The notes: generated from the sequence alone by a model not told the origin. DNA of 64,000 bases from Streptomyces sp. V3I8 (GCF_030817535.1 NZ_JAUSZL010000002.1:2976001-3040000), one strand, 5' to 3'. Shown: positions 9,352 through 18,912, counted from the stretch's first letter. Made by a program: numbers and translations.

Positions 9352-11335
9352 CGGCGTCCCCTCCCCGGCCGGTGTCCGGACCCCTGCCGCCGCCGCTGTC
9401 CCGCCCTCTGCCGCGTCCTTCGACCACGGTGGCGCCCAGCGTGTCCGCGAGGGCGGCCGGCAGGTTCCCGTACGGTTCGCGTCCCGCGTCGACCACGACC
9501 GTCTGCAAGCGGGTGCGGTCCATGCTCCTGACGTCCGCCGCGGCGTTCAACGCGTCCTCCACCCCTTCGGCGCCCACCGGGCCGCCCAGCCGTCCCGTGT
9601 GACTGGCCCGCAGCGGGACGTTGCCGCGCCCGTCCGTGACCACGACCAGCCAGGCCTCGGCGAGACCGCTGCCGTGCTGCCGGAAGGCACGGCGCAGGGC
9701 CAGCGCCGCCTGTTCGATGCCGTGGGCGAGCGGGCTCGCGCGGCCCGGCGGCCGGTAGAGGGCGGCGAGGAGCCGCGGGTCGAGCACGCTGCGCAGGGCG
9801 AAGGACTCCGCCTTCAGTTCGTCGGCCGCCCGCGCGCCGCCGATCTCCACGACGTGGACGGCGGCGCGCATGGTGTAGGCCCACTGGAGGTACGGGGTGA
9901 GGGTGTCCTGCCAGTCCCAGTCCCCGCGGCACGTGTGGTCCAGGACCAGGACGAGGAGGCGCTCCGGAGCGCCGGCCCGGACGTGGCTGTGCAGGTCGGC
10001 GGGGGAGACCGTGAAGCCCTCGGTGCGGCGGACGCGCTGGTGCACCGCGGCCTCGCGCACGGTGCGCACATAGGCGAGGTCGTTCAGGTCCCGGGCCCGC
10101 CGTGAGCCGATGACCACGCCGCGCTGGGGGTCGGTCCCCGGCGTCCGCTGCCATGGGCTGCGCAGCGGGGCGAAGTCGCGCAGTACGTCCGCGCGGTCCT
10201 CCGGGTAGGGCGTGGCGAAGACGGCCGGTGTGCCGCCCGGGGCGCTTCCGACGCCTTCGGCCGGCTCGGTCTCCAGCAGCGTCTGTCCGGCTTCGGCCCA
10301 GCGGCGCTCGGCCTGGTCGCCCTGTCCGCGTCGCACGGTGTCACCACGCGGCCGCGGCACCGGGCGGGTCGGAACCGGCGCGGCATGCGCCGGACCGGCC
10401 GCCGGTCCCGCGGGCTGGGGCGGCTCGGTGACGGCCAGGCCCATGAGCCGGGCCGCTTCGTCGCAGTGCGCGACACCGGTCGTGTGTTCCCCCTCCAGGG
10501 CGGCGAGCGCCCGGGCGAGCCGGGCGAGGGCGAGTTGTCTGCGCACGCCGGTGTCGGGGCCCAGGAGTCGTCCGACGCGGGTGACCGCCTCGTCGGTCAC
10601 GGTGACGGCGGGTGCGTCGTTCCCGCCGACGGCCCGGGCGGCGCGCTCGAGCCAGGCCGGTGGCAGGGAGCCGAGCAGCCGCTCGACGTCGGGGAGCCGC
10701 AGGTCGGCGGCGGGCAGCCGGATGGCGAACCGGTCGAGCAGATGGCTGCTGATCCGGCCCGCGTCGGCCGAGCCGCAGGCCGCCAGCCAGCGGGCCCGGG
10801 GCCGGGCGGTCTGGCTCAGTCCCGCGTGCTCGACCACCGCCACGTCGGCGCCCAGCAGCTGGACGGCGCCGCGCATGCCGGCGACGCTCAGGCGGCACAG
10901 GTCCGGCACGGCGACCACGGGCGGGAGCGTTTCGGGCCGGTCGTCCGCCTGGATGAGCGGGCCCGGTTCCAGATGGAACGCGATGCCGTCCGCCTCCTGG
11001 CGCAGTACGGCCCTGGTCCACAGGTCCTCGTCCCGGCTGGTGGCGCCCAGCATGACGGGCGGGGCCTCCGGCCGCCCCGCGCCGGCCAGGATCCGGCGGA
11101 AGAGGCGGGCCACCGGGTCCAGCAGCCGGGGTTCCAGGTCGAACAGCAGCACACTGCAGAGCGCGGGGTCGACCGCGGCGCAGACGAGGGCCCGGCACAG
11201 GCGCAGCGCGAGGTCGTCCGGCTGTTCGCCCCGCTCGTGCCGCGGTCCGCGCTCCGGTTCGGTGCCGGTGCCGGTGCCCGCGCCGGTGCCGGTGTCGGCG
11301 GGTGGATCGACGCCGCTCGGCGGCTCGGTGGACAT
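9341..11335 (-). CDS. ChlD-like/vWA-domain partner of a MoxR ATPase
   Basis: This 664-residue protein resembles the D subunit of magnesium chelatase-type complexes. The first 30 residues carry a simple GT/DT repeat. Residues of about 30-300 look like a degenerate AAA domain without a Walker A; a lid-like HLLDRFAIRLPA segment is visible. The middle is a Pro/Arg-rich linker. The C-terminal 240 residues look like a vWA fold (LVLVLDHTCRGDW at the first strand, SPLAHGIEQAALALRRA, AWLVVVTDGRGN). The MIDAS motif DxSxS is replaced by D-H-T-C-R, so metal binding may be altered. It starts eight bases after the MoxR stop and overlaps the CHAT start. It is probably the substrate-recruiting half of a MoxR-vWA chaperone-like pair. 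Confidence 0.75.
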   Translation of the reverse strand: MSTEPPSGVDPPADTGTGAGTGTGTEPERGPRHERGEQPDDLALRLCRALVCAAVDPALCSVLLFDLEPRLLDPVARLFRRILAGAGRPEAPPVMLGATSRDEDLWTRAVLRQEADGIAFHLEPGPLIQADDRPETLPPVVAVPDLCRLSVAGMRGAVQLLGADVAVVEHAGLSQTARPRARWLAACGSADAGRISSHLLDRFAIRLPAADLRLPDVERLLGSLPPAWLERAARAVGGNDAPAVTVTDEAVTRVGRLLGPDTGVRRQLALARLARALAALEGEHTTGVAHCDEAARLMGLAVTEPPQPAGPAAGPAHAAPVPTRPVPRPRGDTVRRGQGDQAERRWAEAGQTLLETEPAEGVGSAPGGTPAVFATPYPEDRADVLRDFAPLRSPWQRTPGTDPQRGVVIGSRRARDLNDLAYVRTVREAAVHQRVRRTEGFTVSPADLHSHVRAGAPERLLVLVLDHTCRGDWDWQDTLTPYLQWAYTMRAAVHVVEIGGARAADELKAESFALRSVLDPRLLAALYRPPGRASPLAHGIEQAALALRRAFRQHGSGLAEAWLVVVTDGRGNVPLRASHTGRLGGPVGAEGVEDALNAAADVRSMDRTRLQTVVVDAGREPYGNLPAALADTLGATVVEGRGRGRDSGGGRGPDTGRGGDAGEW

Positions 11336-11343
11336 CGTCTGTC

Positions 11344-12289
11344 TCAGCCCGCGTCGAAGAGGTCCTTGACACGGGCCTCGTCGTCGGGAGCCCACTCGAA
11401 CGTGCCACCGTGGGCGGTCTCGGGCCGGCGGTGCCGGAAGGCCATCGGCAGCACCTGCCGGAGATGGCCGGGTTCCACGCCGTCCGCGTCCTCCAGGGCC
11501 GCGAGCGCACGGGCCGCCAGCGTCGCCACGATCTCGCCGCGCTGTCCGACGGCGTCCACCCGCTGGGCCACCTGGGCGCACAGGCGGACCACGTCGTCCG
11601 GGACCCGCATCGTGCCCACCCGGTCCTTGGCGCGCTGCAGCCGGTCGCGGGTGGCGGCGTTGTCCCGCGTGGCCTCGGCCAGCCAGGGCGACTCGTCCTT
11701 CTGCTGCTCCTCCTCGAAGGTCAGCACGGTCCTTATCGTCCGGTGCCGGGCGTCCGTGTCCTGCTGCTGCGCGGCGACCATGAGCCCGAACCGGTCGAGC
11801 AACTGGGGCCGCAGCCAGCCCTCTTCGGGATTCATCGTGCCCACCAGGCCGAAGGTGACCTGCCTGGCGGTGGCGAGCCCCTCGCGCTGCACGGACAGCA
11901 CGCCGGTGGAGACGACGTCGAGGATGACGTTGACGAGGTGGTCGTCGAGCAGATTGACCTCGTCGATGTAGAGGAGTCCCTTCCCCGGCCGCTTCTTCGA
12001 GCAGTCCCGGCTGCGGGCGGGCCTCGCCCCGCATCAGCGCCTCCAGCTCCCAGCCCCCCACCACCCGGTCGTCGGTGGCGTTGATGGGGAGGGTGACAGG
12101 CAGCTCCGCGTGCGCCATCAGCGCGAAGGCGCGGACGATCGTGGACTTGGCGGTGCCCCGGGCCCCCGCCATCAGCACACCGCCGATCCGCGGTGCCACG
12201 TAGTTCAGTTCGAGCGCCAGCTTGAGATCGTTCTGTCCCACCACACGGCTGTAGGGAAGGATGCGTATGGCTCCGGTCGTACGGCTCAC
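11344..12289 (-). pseudogene. MoxR/ChlI-type AAA ATPase, frameshifted as sequenced
   Basis: Two overlapping reading frames together encode a complete ChlI/MoxR-family ATPase. The first frame carries Walker A (AGARGTAKST, about residues 41-50) up to GLLEEAAG. The second carries the rest from Walker B (LLYIDEVNLLDD) through VTFGLVGTMNPEEG and LLDRFGL to the C-terminus. Removing one G from the GGGG run at 11983-11986 (C on the plus strand) restores one frame of 314 residues, which is exactly divisible. GTG 12289 overlaps the stop of the upstream Trypco1-like gene (GTGA). The enzyme would use ATP to remodel a partner, probably with the vWA protein encoded next. Either a sequencing error or a true inactivating lesion is possible; a functional gene is likelier because the domains are otherwise intact. 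Confidence 0.8.
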
Positions 12290-12705
12290 GAGTCGGTTCC
12301 CCCTCCGCTGCCCGGTGACGCCTCGGTCCGGGCGGCGGTTCGCCACCGGAACGTGACCTGCAGCTGTGCTTCGGCCTTGCTGGTGACCAGCGCCGCCATT
12401 CCCGCGTCGACCTTGATGGACAACTGCATCTCGATCTCGTCCGGCCGCAGACCGTCGGCGATCTCACCGAACCGGCTGACGGCCTGCACCGCGCACCGCC
12501 GGGCCAGCTCCAGTCCGTCCGTGTAGGCGTCGTGGGCCACCTCCACGACGCGCTGGGCGGCCCGCCCTCTGACCTGCTCGTCCCCGTAGACGGCCGCGAG
12601 ACCGTCATCGGGACCGTTCTCGGCGCCCGGACCGGGGCTCACCTCGACCTGGACGGGGATGGGCCCGTCCGCGCCCGCCGGTACGGGGCCCACCAGAATC
12701 ACCAC
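12286..12705 (-). CDS. Trypco1-like (CU044_2847 family) small protein
   Basis: This protein of about 139 residues has an N-terminal strand pattern (VVILVGPV, PIPVQVEV) and a C-terminal region resembling the CU044_2847/Trypco1 family. The second half reads RPDEIEMQLSIKVDAG, then SKAEAQLQVTFRW, like the family pattern PDEVEVEFGVKL...AEAxFxVxLxW. Trypco1 domains are known from actinobacterial conflict loci containing MoxR, vWA and protease genes; their biochemical role is unproven. GTG 12705 or 12702 is favoured by a GGGGGGA ribosome site; the longer frame from ATG 12777 adds 24 unconserved residues. The stop overlaps the MoxR GTG start, so the two are probably co-translated. Confidence 0.65.
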   Translation of the reverse strand: MVILVGPVPAGADGPIPVQVEVSPGPGAENGPDDGLAAVYGDEQVRGRAAQRVVEVAHDAYTDGLELARRCAVQAVSRFGEIADGLRPDEIEMQLSIKVDAGMAALVTSKAEAQLQVTFRWRTAARTEASPGSGGGTDS

Positions 12706-12824
12706 ATGTCCCCCCGGTTCAACTCTCCGGTTTTCTACGGGTGCCGACTGTTGCCGTTGGACGGGAACTGGCTTCATTCCCCGGTGCGCGTGAAGGTATA
12801 CGTCGAGGCCTCACTTCCCCCGGC

Positions 12825-15800
12825 TCAGGTGGAATACGGTTCAAAGTCCCAGAAAGGTCGTCTGCGGGAGCGGGCGGACATCACCTGTGGATGTTGGGGC
12901 CCGAACGTGGCGGTCAGATCCGTCAGCGCTTCCTGCTCGATCTTGTCGGCCTGCCGGCTGCTCCTGAGCCCCCGCAGATCGTCCGCCAGAGCGACACGTG
13001 CGCAGAGCGTCAGCGGATGGGTGCGCCCCAGCGTCCCGGTCGCCCTGGCGACGGTGTCCCCGCTGAGTTCGGCGGCTCCGTCGAAGTTCCCCATGGTCTT
13101 GCGTACCGCGGCGGCGTTGACGGCGCAGCCCAGCGTCCAGGGGTGGTCCTTCCCCACGGCCGCCGTCAGGTCGGCCAATGCCTGCTCGACCAGTGCGTGG
13201 GCCTGGTCGCGCTCTCCCACGTCGTGGAGAACCAGTGAGTGGTTCGCCCGGGCTCCCGCGATGTAGGGGTGCTGTTCGAGCAGCATCACTTCGTAGCGGG
13301 CGAGCACGGACTCACTGGCGGCGCGCGCTTCGTCGATGTCGCCGTAGCGACGGGCGAAGCAGCTGTGGCTGGACGTGAAGATCAATGTGAACGGGTGCGT
13401 CTCACCCAGTACGCGCTCGCCGCGTTCCCGCAGGTCGGCAAGGAGCCTTCCGCCCTGCGAACGATCGTTGCCGTCGTACAGGCACCGCGCCAGGTTGTGC
13501 TCGGCCAGCAGGGAGTTGGCGTGGTCCGGCCCGATGGCTTTCTTCAGCTCACGCGCGTTCTCCCGCTGGATCGATCCAGCCATCTTGTACTGGCCCAGCA
13601 GGCGGAGGTCCATCGCGTAGTAGCTCTCGGACAGCAGCGTCTCCACGTGCCCCGCACCCAGAATCGTCCGCCGCTCCTCCAGCGTGCGCCGGTCCTGCTC
13701 CCGTGCCTGTTCGTACCGGCCGAGGAGCCGCAGCGCCACCGCCACGTTGTTCTCGGCACGCAAGGTCGTTGCGGAGTTCTCACTCAGCGAGCTGCGGCAC
13801 ATCGGGACGAGCCGCTCGCAGAGTTCCAGGGCTTCCTCGTACCGGGCGAGTCCCCGCAGATCCGCCGCCAGTCCGCCGACCATGCGCAGGTACGCCAGCG
13901 ACCCGGCTCCCTGCTCCTCCTTCAGGTGCTCCACGCCCGCACGCATGATGGCTTCGGAGCGCTGGTAGTCCCCCACCTCGCGCAGCAGGTTGGCGTAGTG
14001 GTGGGCCACTTCCCAGACCCTCGGATGATTCTCGCCGAGCAGCGCACGCCATGCCTCCATGGCCCGTTCACCGAGCTTGAGGCCGGTCGCGTACTCGCCC
14101 GAGCGGTACATGTAGCGCAAGCTGTTGAGGATGAGGCGCTGCGCCCCGCGGTCCTTGCTCCCCAGTACGTCCGCGTATTTGAGATGCGGCACGAGCTGCG
14201 CGTAGGCGTCCCATGATGCGCGGTTGTCAGGATTCTTCGGATCAGCCGTCACGAGCGCCCGCCGCACCGTGTCGATGAAGAGGTCGCGATCCTCGTCCGG
14301 CATGTTCTGGCGCACGATCTGGTGGACCATCCGGTGCAGATAGAAGGGTGCGTCCGAGGTGACGGCCTCATCGGCCTCGTCCGCCTCGTCCGCTCGGACT
14401 TCCTCGGGAATGACGGAGTAGCGTTGCAGCTGATCGACCGCTTTGAGCCACAGTTGCGGCTCGTCCAGCAAGCGGGCGACACGCTCGGGCAGGCGGTCGG
14501 TCGACACCTGCCGCAGCAGACCCACCGGAATGAGTCCTGGCGCGAAGAACGTGCACAACCGCAGCAGGTCGACCGATTCCGGAACGGCCTCGTACAGCTT
14601 GCCCAGGAGTATCGACCAGGCCCGCTGGAAGGGCATCGGGAAATCCGGGGACACCGTCACCACGTCCGGATTGATGCTCTCCTCCAGCAGGTCGATGTAC
14701 CGCGCCACCGACATGTCGGAGTCCTTGAGCCAGCCGGCCGTCTGGTCCAGCACGAGCGGCAGGTCCTCCAGCGCTTCCGCGAGCTGGCTCGCCTCGACCC
14801 TGGTCAGCCGCGGGGCACGGCGGCTGATGAAGGCCACCGACTCCGCGCGGTCGTACACCGGCACCTCCAGCAGCCGGCTGTTGTGTTCCCGCCACTGCAG
14901 GTTGCGCGAGGTGATCAGGACGTGGCCGGTGCCCGTCGGCACGAGACCCGAGATCTGCTCCGGTTCGTCGGCACCGTCCAGCACCAGCAGCCATTTCGCG
15001 TAAGGGGTGCCCCGGCGCAGCGAGTCACGCACCGCCCGCAGCCTCTCGCCGTAGTCGGCGCCGGTGGACAGTCCGAGCCTCGGCGCGAGTTCCGCCAGGG
15101 TCCGCCGGTAGACGGCCCGTTTGTCGGCACCCACCCACCAGACCACGTCGTACTCCAGGCAGAACCGGTACACGAACTCCGCGGCCAGCTGGGTCTTGCC
15201 CACCCCGGGCATGCCGTGGAAGGTCACGACACCCGCACCCGGCTCGGCGTTCTGCAGCAGCTGGTACGCGTTGTTCAGCAGCTCCTCCCGCCCGGTGAAG
15301 CGGATGTTCCGGCGCGGTACGGTCGGCCCCCAGATATCGGGAGAGGCGGTCGGGAAGCGCGGCGCCCGCTGTGTGCCGGCCGGGGCCTCCGCCAAGGGCT
15401 GACGGAGCAGGTCGAGCCGGTCGAGCCGGTCGAAAACCCGGCGCTCGGCCTCCTCCGACCCCATGACGGTGAGGTCCGTCGCGGCGAGTACGGCAGTCGC
15501 CGTCGGTACCGGCTCCGCGGTGACCAGAACCGCGGCGAACCGTTCCGGGTCGGGCGCCACCACCTCACGGAGCGCGGCGTTCCACTCCTCGTGAGTCCTC
15601 GGCCCGAGCTGGAAGTACCACTTGCTGAGGACGATGAGGATGCGTCCCGGGGCGAGCTTCAGGTCCCGCAGGTGGTCGGCCAGCACGATCTCCGGAGACC
15701 CCGCCCAGCGTTGGTACACGACACGGAGTCCGCGGCGCTCAAGCACGTGGCCGATCCAGGCCGCCCAGGCCCGGTCGTAACCGGCGAAGCTGATCGTGAC

Positions 15801-15857
15801 GGAGTCTTCGCGGGCATGCCTGTCCGCCCGTCCGGCCGGCACGCGGCTTTCAGACAT
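12825..15857 (-). CDS. fxsT: TIR-NB-ARC-TPR protein of FxSxx-COOH system (FxsT-like, copy 2)
   Basis: This is a 1010-residue paralogue of the 4514-8029 protein. The TIR-like domain spans residues 18-150 (VTISFAGYDRAWAAWIG, RILIVLSKWYF, HEEW). The NB-ARC ATPase follows with Walker A GMPGVGKT (215-222) and Walker B LLVLDGADE (290-298). From about residue 560 there are kinesin light-chain-like TPR repeats up to the C-terminus FWDFEPYST, similar to YWNFEPQTT in copy 1. Copy 1 has an extra N-terminal beta domain that this one lacks. ATG 15857 has GGGGGAGG eight bases upstream. A perfect palindrome lies just beyond, so this gene probably has its own promoter, separate from fxsAB. TIR-STAND-TPR proteins commonly act as nucleotide-gated switches; NADase activity is inferred only. 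Confidence 0.85.
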   Translation of the reverse strand: MSESRVPAGRADRHAREDSVTISFAGYDRAWAAWIGHVLERRGLRVVYQRWAGSPEIVLADHLRDLKLAPGRILIVLSKWYFQLGPRTHEEWNAALREVVAPDPERFAAVLVTAEPVPTATAVLAATDLTVMGSEEAERRVFDRLDRLDLLRQPLAEAPAGTQRAPRFPTASPDIWGPTVPRRNIRFTGREELLNNAYQLLQNAEPGAGVVTFHGMPGVGKTQLAAEFVYRFCLEYDVVWWVGADKRAVYRRTLAELAPRLGLSTGADYGERLRAVRDSLRRGTPYAKWLLVLDGADEPEQISGLVPTGTGHVLITSRNLQWREHNSRLLEVPVYDRAESVAFISRRAPRLTRVEASQLAEALEDLPLVLDQTAGWLKDSDMSVARYIDLLEESINPDVVTVSPDFPMPFQRAWSILLGKLYEAVPESVDLLRLCTFFAPGLIPVGLLRQVSTDRLPERVARLLDEPQLWLKAVDQLQRYSVIPEEVRADEADEADEAVTSDAPFYLHRMVHQIVRQNMPDEDRDLFIDTVRRALVTADPKNPDNRASWDAYAQLVPHLKYADVLGSKDRGAQRLILNSLRYMYRSGEYATGLKLGERAMEAWRALLGENHPRVWEVAHHYANLLREVGDYQRSEAIMRAGVEHLKEEQGAGSLAYLRMVGGLAADLRGLARYEEALELCERLVPMCRSSLSENSATTLRAENNVAVALRLLGRYEQAREQDRRTLEERRTILGAGHVETLLSESYYAMDLRLLGQYKMAGSIQRENARELKKAIGPDHANSLLAEHNLARCLYDGNDRSQGGRLLADLRERGERVLGETHPFTLIFTSSHSCFARRYGDIDEARAASESVLARYEVMLLEQHPYIAGARANHSLVLHDVGERDQAHALVEQALADLTAAVGKDHPWTLGCAVNAAAVRKTMGNFDGAAELSGDTVARATGTLGRTHPLTLCARVALADDLRGLRSSRQADKIEQEALTDLTATFGPQHPQVMSARSRRRPFWDFEPYST

Positions 15858-15871
15858 GCAGCGGCCTCCCC

Positions 15872-15887
15872 CGCGTTTCGAAACGCG
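15872..15887. promoter_or_regulatory. Perfect 16-bp palindrome before fxsT copy 2
   Basis: The sequence CGCGTTTCGAAACGCG is fully self-complementary and lies 15 bases upstream of the ATG at 15857. It is in a relatively AT-rich 213-base gap. It could be an operator that blocks initiation of the leftward operon or a short hairpin in its leader. No known regulator is recognised. Confidence 0.5.
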
Positions 15888-16070
15888 TGCAGTCTAGACG
15901 CGCATGAGGCTGCTCAACAGGGCGCTTTCCAGCGTGAGTTGGCATTTCGAGCACCCTTGGTGGCAGAATTTGACCACATCGCCCCATGCGTATCATTTCC
16001 TATCTGATTACGCACAGATTGTGACTCTTCAGAACGCATCACCCCTTTCTGGACACACCAACTTTGTCGC

Positions 16071-17558
16071 TCATTCGGAGGGCGCACGGGAGCGAAGCCA
16101 GAGCGCGCGAGCGGTATTGACCGCTGCCTCGGCCCGGATCCGGGCGCCGCGGGGAGGAGGGTTCTCACCCATCCGCTCGCACTCGCCGGCCAGCTGGTCG
16201 ACCAGCCGGCGCCCCGACGACGTGAGGGAGTCCGCCCCCGCGATCACCGGCAGCGTCACTCGCACCTGCTCCCGGTAGCGGGCGTGCTCCCGCCAGGCCG
16301 CTTCCCGCTGTCCGGGACGGGAGGCAACGGTCAGCGCGCACCGCTGATAGAAGTCCGCGAGCGCCACGTGACTGTAGACCCCCTGCAACAGCCCGTCGTA
16401 CGGTCTTGGATCCGGCCGCCACGGCGCGAAGTACCGTTCCTGCGGACCTTCTCGGTGCAGCACCACCATGTCGCTGAGGGCCGCGAGCTTGGCATGCTGG
16501 ACCTCGTGGACAAGGGTTGCCGCGAAGGTGGCGGGTGTCGGCGGCATGCTGCTGAGCACAGCGCCGAAGGCTTCTCGCCGGGTCCCGCTGCAGCTTCCCG
16601 CCCGGCTGTGCTCCCCCGGGCCGGCCGGTACGGCCAACGGCACCAGACAGCGCAGGAGCGCGGCGACCTCCGCAACCCGGTGCTCACCGCCCAGTCGGAG
16701 CAACGGAAGCACTCCCGACCAGGAACGGAGCCATTGCTCACGTCCCGCTCCGTCAAGAGTCGCCGGCCCGCTCAGCCCTTGATGGTGCTGGCCGGAGGGG
16801 ACCGAACGGTAGGGATCGAGATCGTCGAGGGGAACGGAGGCGGAGCCGGGCAGCAGGCCCGGCAGGCTGTACGCCGGGACCCAGGAGTCGGCCCCGGAGT
16901 GCGTGGCGGCACTGACGCCGGGAACCACACAGGTTCCGGCTTCCTCGTACACCACGACATCGGCACAGCCGTGCCGACTCAGGACGGTACGACCGTCGCG
17001 GTGGACGACGTCCACAGCCCTTCCCCCCGGCTCAGCCATACGCAACGCCCCCAGTGACGGCAGGTGCAGCGCGCCTTCGGTCGCGGTCAGCCGTACGGAG
17101 AAGGGCACCCCGGCCCGTACCGCAGCTGCGGCGGCGAGCGCGCTGAAGTGGGCGAGACCGCGACGCACGGTGTCGGCCTGCTGTCGACGCGCCGCACGGG
17201 AGCCCGGTACCGAGCCAAGTGCGCGCAGGCAGGTCCGGCCCCACGGGCCGACGAGCGGGTAGAGGAGCCGGGTATGGGCGGAAGACCGGCGGACGATGGC
17301 CCTCTCATCGTGCGTCGGGCCTTCCGCCCCGACCTCGCCGTCCGCCTCCTCCAGCAACGCCCAGTCCTCCCTCAGCCGGTCGCGCAGCGGTCTGGGGCAC
17401 ACCTGCGGGTCGGCCGCGTCGACGGCGTCCAGGACCGCCCGGAGCAGGAGCAGGCGCCGTAGGTACTGGTCTCTCTGCAGAAGGGCGAGCGTGTCGGGCC
17501 CGCCTGCCGTGCGGCCCAGTTCGCTCAAGGCCCGCTCGGTCAGCACCGACGGGATCAA
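16071..17558 (-). CDS. HEXXH-motif putative peptide modification protein
   Basis: This 495-residue protein carries one HEXXH motif, HEVQH at 351-355 in LVHEVQHAKLAAL, typical of a zinc metallohydrolase site. The rest is alpha-rich and resembles the HEXXH-motif domain proteins that accompany FxsB-type radical SAM enzymes. Known families of this kind are predicted to act on the modified peptide, for example by proteolysis or further tailoring; no reaction is established. Its ATG overlaps the fxsB stop as ATGA, so the two are translated together. A downstream gap of 213 bases separates it from the TIR-NB-ARC-TPR gene, marking the end of the fxsAB transcript or an internal promoter. Confidence 0.8.
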   Translation of the reverse strand: MIPSVLTERALSELGRTAGGPDTLALLQRDQYLRRLLLLRAVLDAVDAADPQVCPRPLRDRLREDWALLEEADGEVGAEGPTHDERAIVRRSSAHTRLLYPLVGPWGRTCLRALGSVPGSRAARRQQADTVRRGLAHFSALAAAAAVRAGVPFSVRLTATEGALHLPSLGALRMAEPGGRAVDVVHRDGRTVLSRHGCADVVVYEEAGTCVVPGVSAATHSGADSWVPAYSLPGLLPGSASVPLDDLDPYRSVPSGQHHQGLSGPATLDGAGREQWLRSWSGVLPLLRLGGEHRVAEVAALLRCLVPLAVPAGPGEHSRAGSCSGTRREAFGAVLSSMPPTPATFAATLVHEVQHAKLAALSDMVVLHREGPQERYFAPWRPDPRPYDGLLQGVYSHVALADFYQRCALTVASRPGQREAAWREHARYREQVRVTLPVIAGADSLTSSGRRLVDQLAGECERMGENPPPRGARIRAEAAVNTARALWLRSRAPSE

Positions 17559-18820
17559 GGCGTGTCTCCTCCGTGAACGTCCGGTCCGGCCGGGCTGCGA
17601 TCCGATGCCGACGCCGCCGCGGTTCTCGTTGCCGCCGTTGCCGTCGCCGCCGCGAGCCGCCGGGCCACGTGCCGGATGAAGCGTTGCAAATCAAGGCAGT
17701 AGACAGAAGGGTTGGCGAAGCCCTCTCCGGCACGGTAGCGATGGGCGTAGTGGCCGCCGCCGCACACCGCGAGCAGGGGGCAGGCCCGGCAGCGGGCTCC
17801 CAGGGCCGCGACACCCGCCTGCCGGGCCGCGACGCCGGGGTGGCGCAGCGCCTCGTCGAAGCCATGCCGGAAGACGTCGAGACCCGTCCGGGAGGCGCCG
17901 TCGTAGGCGGACTTGAGCGAGTCGACCTGCTCGATGCTCCCGTCGGTTTCGACGACCACGGCGTCGAACGGGGCGAGGCCCAGCGACTCGGTGGCCGCGG
18001 GCAGCCCCGCGAGCAGGGCGATGCACTCCTCGAAAAGACGTACCCGGGTCTCCTTCCGCCGCCCGAGCCACCACCGGTCGAAGACGGCGCACAACCAGTC
18101 GCCGTACGGCGTCCGTACCGGCCGGGGGCCGTCCTTCCCCTCCGTCTCGGGCTCGATGTGGGGCGGCGGAGCCGACCAGTTCCCGTGCGGCAGCAACAGG
18201 TCGAGGGCCGGCGGGCGCAGGGCGAGCAGGGATTCGTAGACGACCACGGGATCCGTGACCGGATCGACCACCGTCAGCACTCCGGCGTACGCGTCCGGAT
18301 GGTGATCGGCGAGCAGGCGCGCACCGCGCACCGCGGCCGGCCAGGACGGGCGGCCGGAGTGGTCGACGCGTCGGGCGTTGTGCGCGGGCAGGCCCCCGTC
18401 GAGGCTGATGCCGACGCTTATGCCGTGGCGGGCCAGCACACCGACGCGGCGCGCGGTCAGGAGGGTGGCGTTGGTCTGGACGGTGGCGTGCACCGTGCAG
18501 GTCCGGGGGACGCTCCGACGGACGCGCGTGGTGAAACGGGCGAGCGTGTCCACCCCGGCGAGAAGGGGTTCACCGCCGTGCAGGACCAGGGAGACGGCGG
18601 TCAGTCCGTGTGCCGCCGCGTGTTCGCCGATGCGGTACGCGGCCCGCTCCAGCACGTCGGGCGGCGTGGCGGCCGGCCGGTCCCGGTAGGTGCGGTCGGG
18701 ACCCTCGTAGAGGTAGCAGTAGCGGCAGGCGAGATTACACCTTCCATGGACTTTTACGATGAATTGCCGGAATGGAGCGACCGAGACACATACCGGTGCG
18801 GACACCCCCTGGCTGTCCAC
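17555..18820 (-). CDS. fxsB: FxsB-family radical SAM/SPASM cyclophane-forming peptide maturase
   Basis: This 421-residue enzyme has the radical SAM cluster motif Cx3Cx2C (C28, C32, C35 in GRCNLACRYCYLYEG). It also has a C-terminal SPASM cysteine set (CRACPLLAVCGGGHY, then a later Cys in SVYCLDL) for auxiliary Fe-S clusters. FxsB-family enzymes crosslink an aromatic side chain to the beta carbon of a residue two positions later in a short peptide, forming a three-residue cyclophane. The substrate is almost certainly the 58-aa peptide encoded just upstream. The open frame extends to 19312, but the extra 164 residues are Arg/Gly-rich and unlike the family; GTG 18820 after GGGGGTGG is chosen. It overlaps the HEXXH gene by four bases. 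Confidence 0.88.
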   Translation of the reverse strand: MDSQGVSAPVCVSVAPFRQFIVKVHGRCNLACRYCYLYEGPDRTYRDRPAATPPDVLERAAYRIGEHAAAHGLTAVSLVLHGGEPLLAGVDTLARFTTRVRRSVPRTCTVHATVQTNATLLTARRVGVLARHGISVGISLDGGLPAHNARRVDHSGRPSWPAAVRGARLLADHHPDAYAGVLTVVDPVTDPVVVYESLLALRPPALDLLLPHGNWSAPPPHIEPETEGKDGPRPVRTPYGDWLCAVFDRWWLGRRKETRVRLFEECIALLAGLPAATESLGLAPFDAVVVETDGSIEQVDSLKSAYDGASRTGLDVFRHGFDEALRHPGVAARQAGVAALGARCRACPLLAVCGGGHYAHRYRAGEGFANPSVYCLDLQRFIRHVARRLAAATATAATRTAAASASDRSPAGPDVHGGDTP

Positions 18821-18912
18821 CGCGCCACCCCCAAAGTGTCGGGCTCTCTCCCGGCGTCCCGTTCTCCCCGTGTCCCGTGGTGCGGCCACGCTCCGTGGTA
18901 CCGCCTCGCCCT

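Noticed and set aside
11258..11300. GGTGCC hexamer repeat as a phase-variation tract in the vWA gene
   Set aside because: Units are six bases, so copy changes keep the frame and only alter a disordered Gly-Thr linker.
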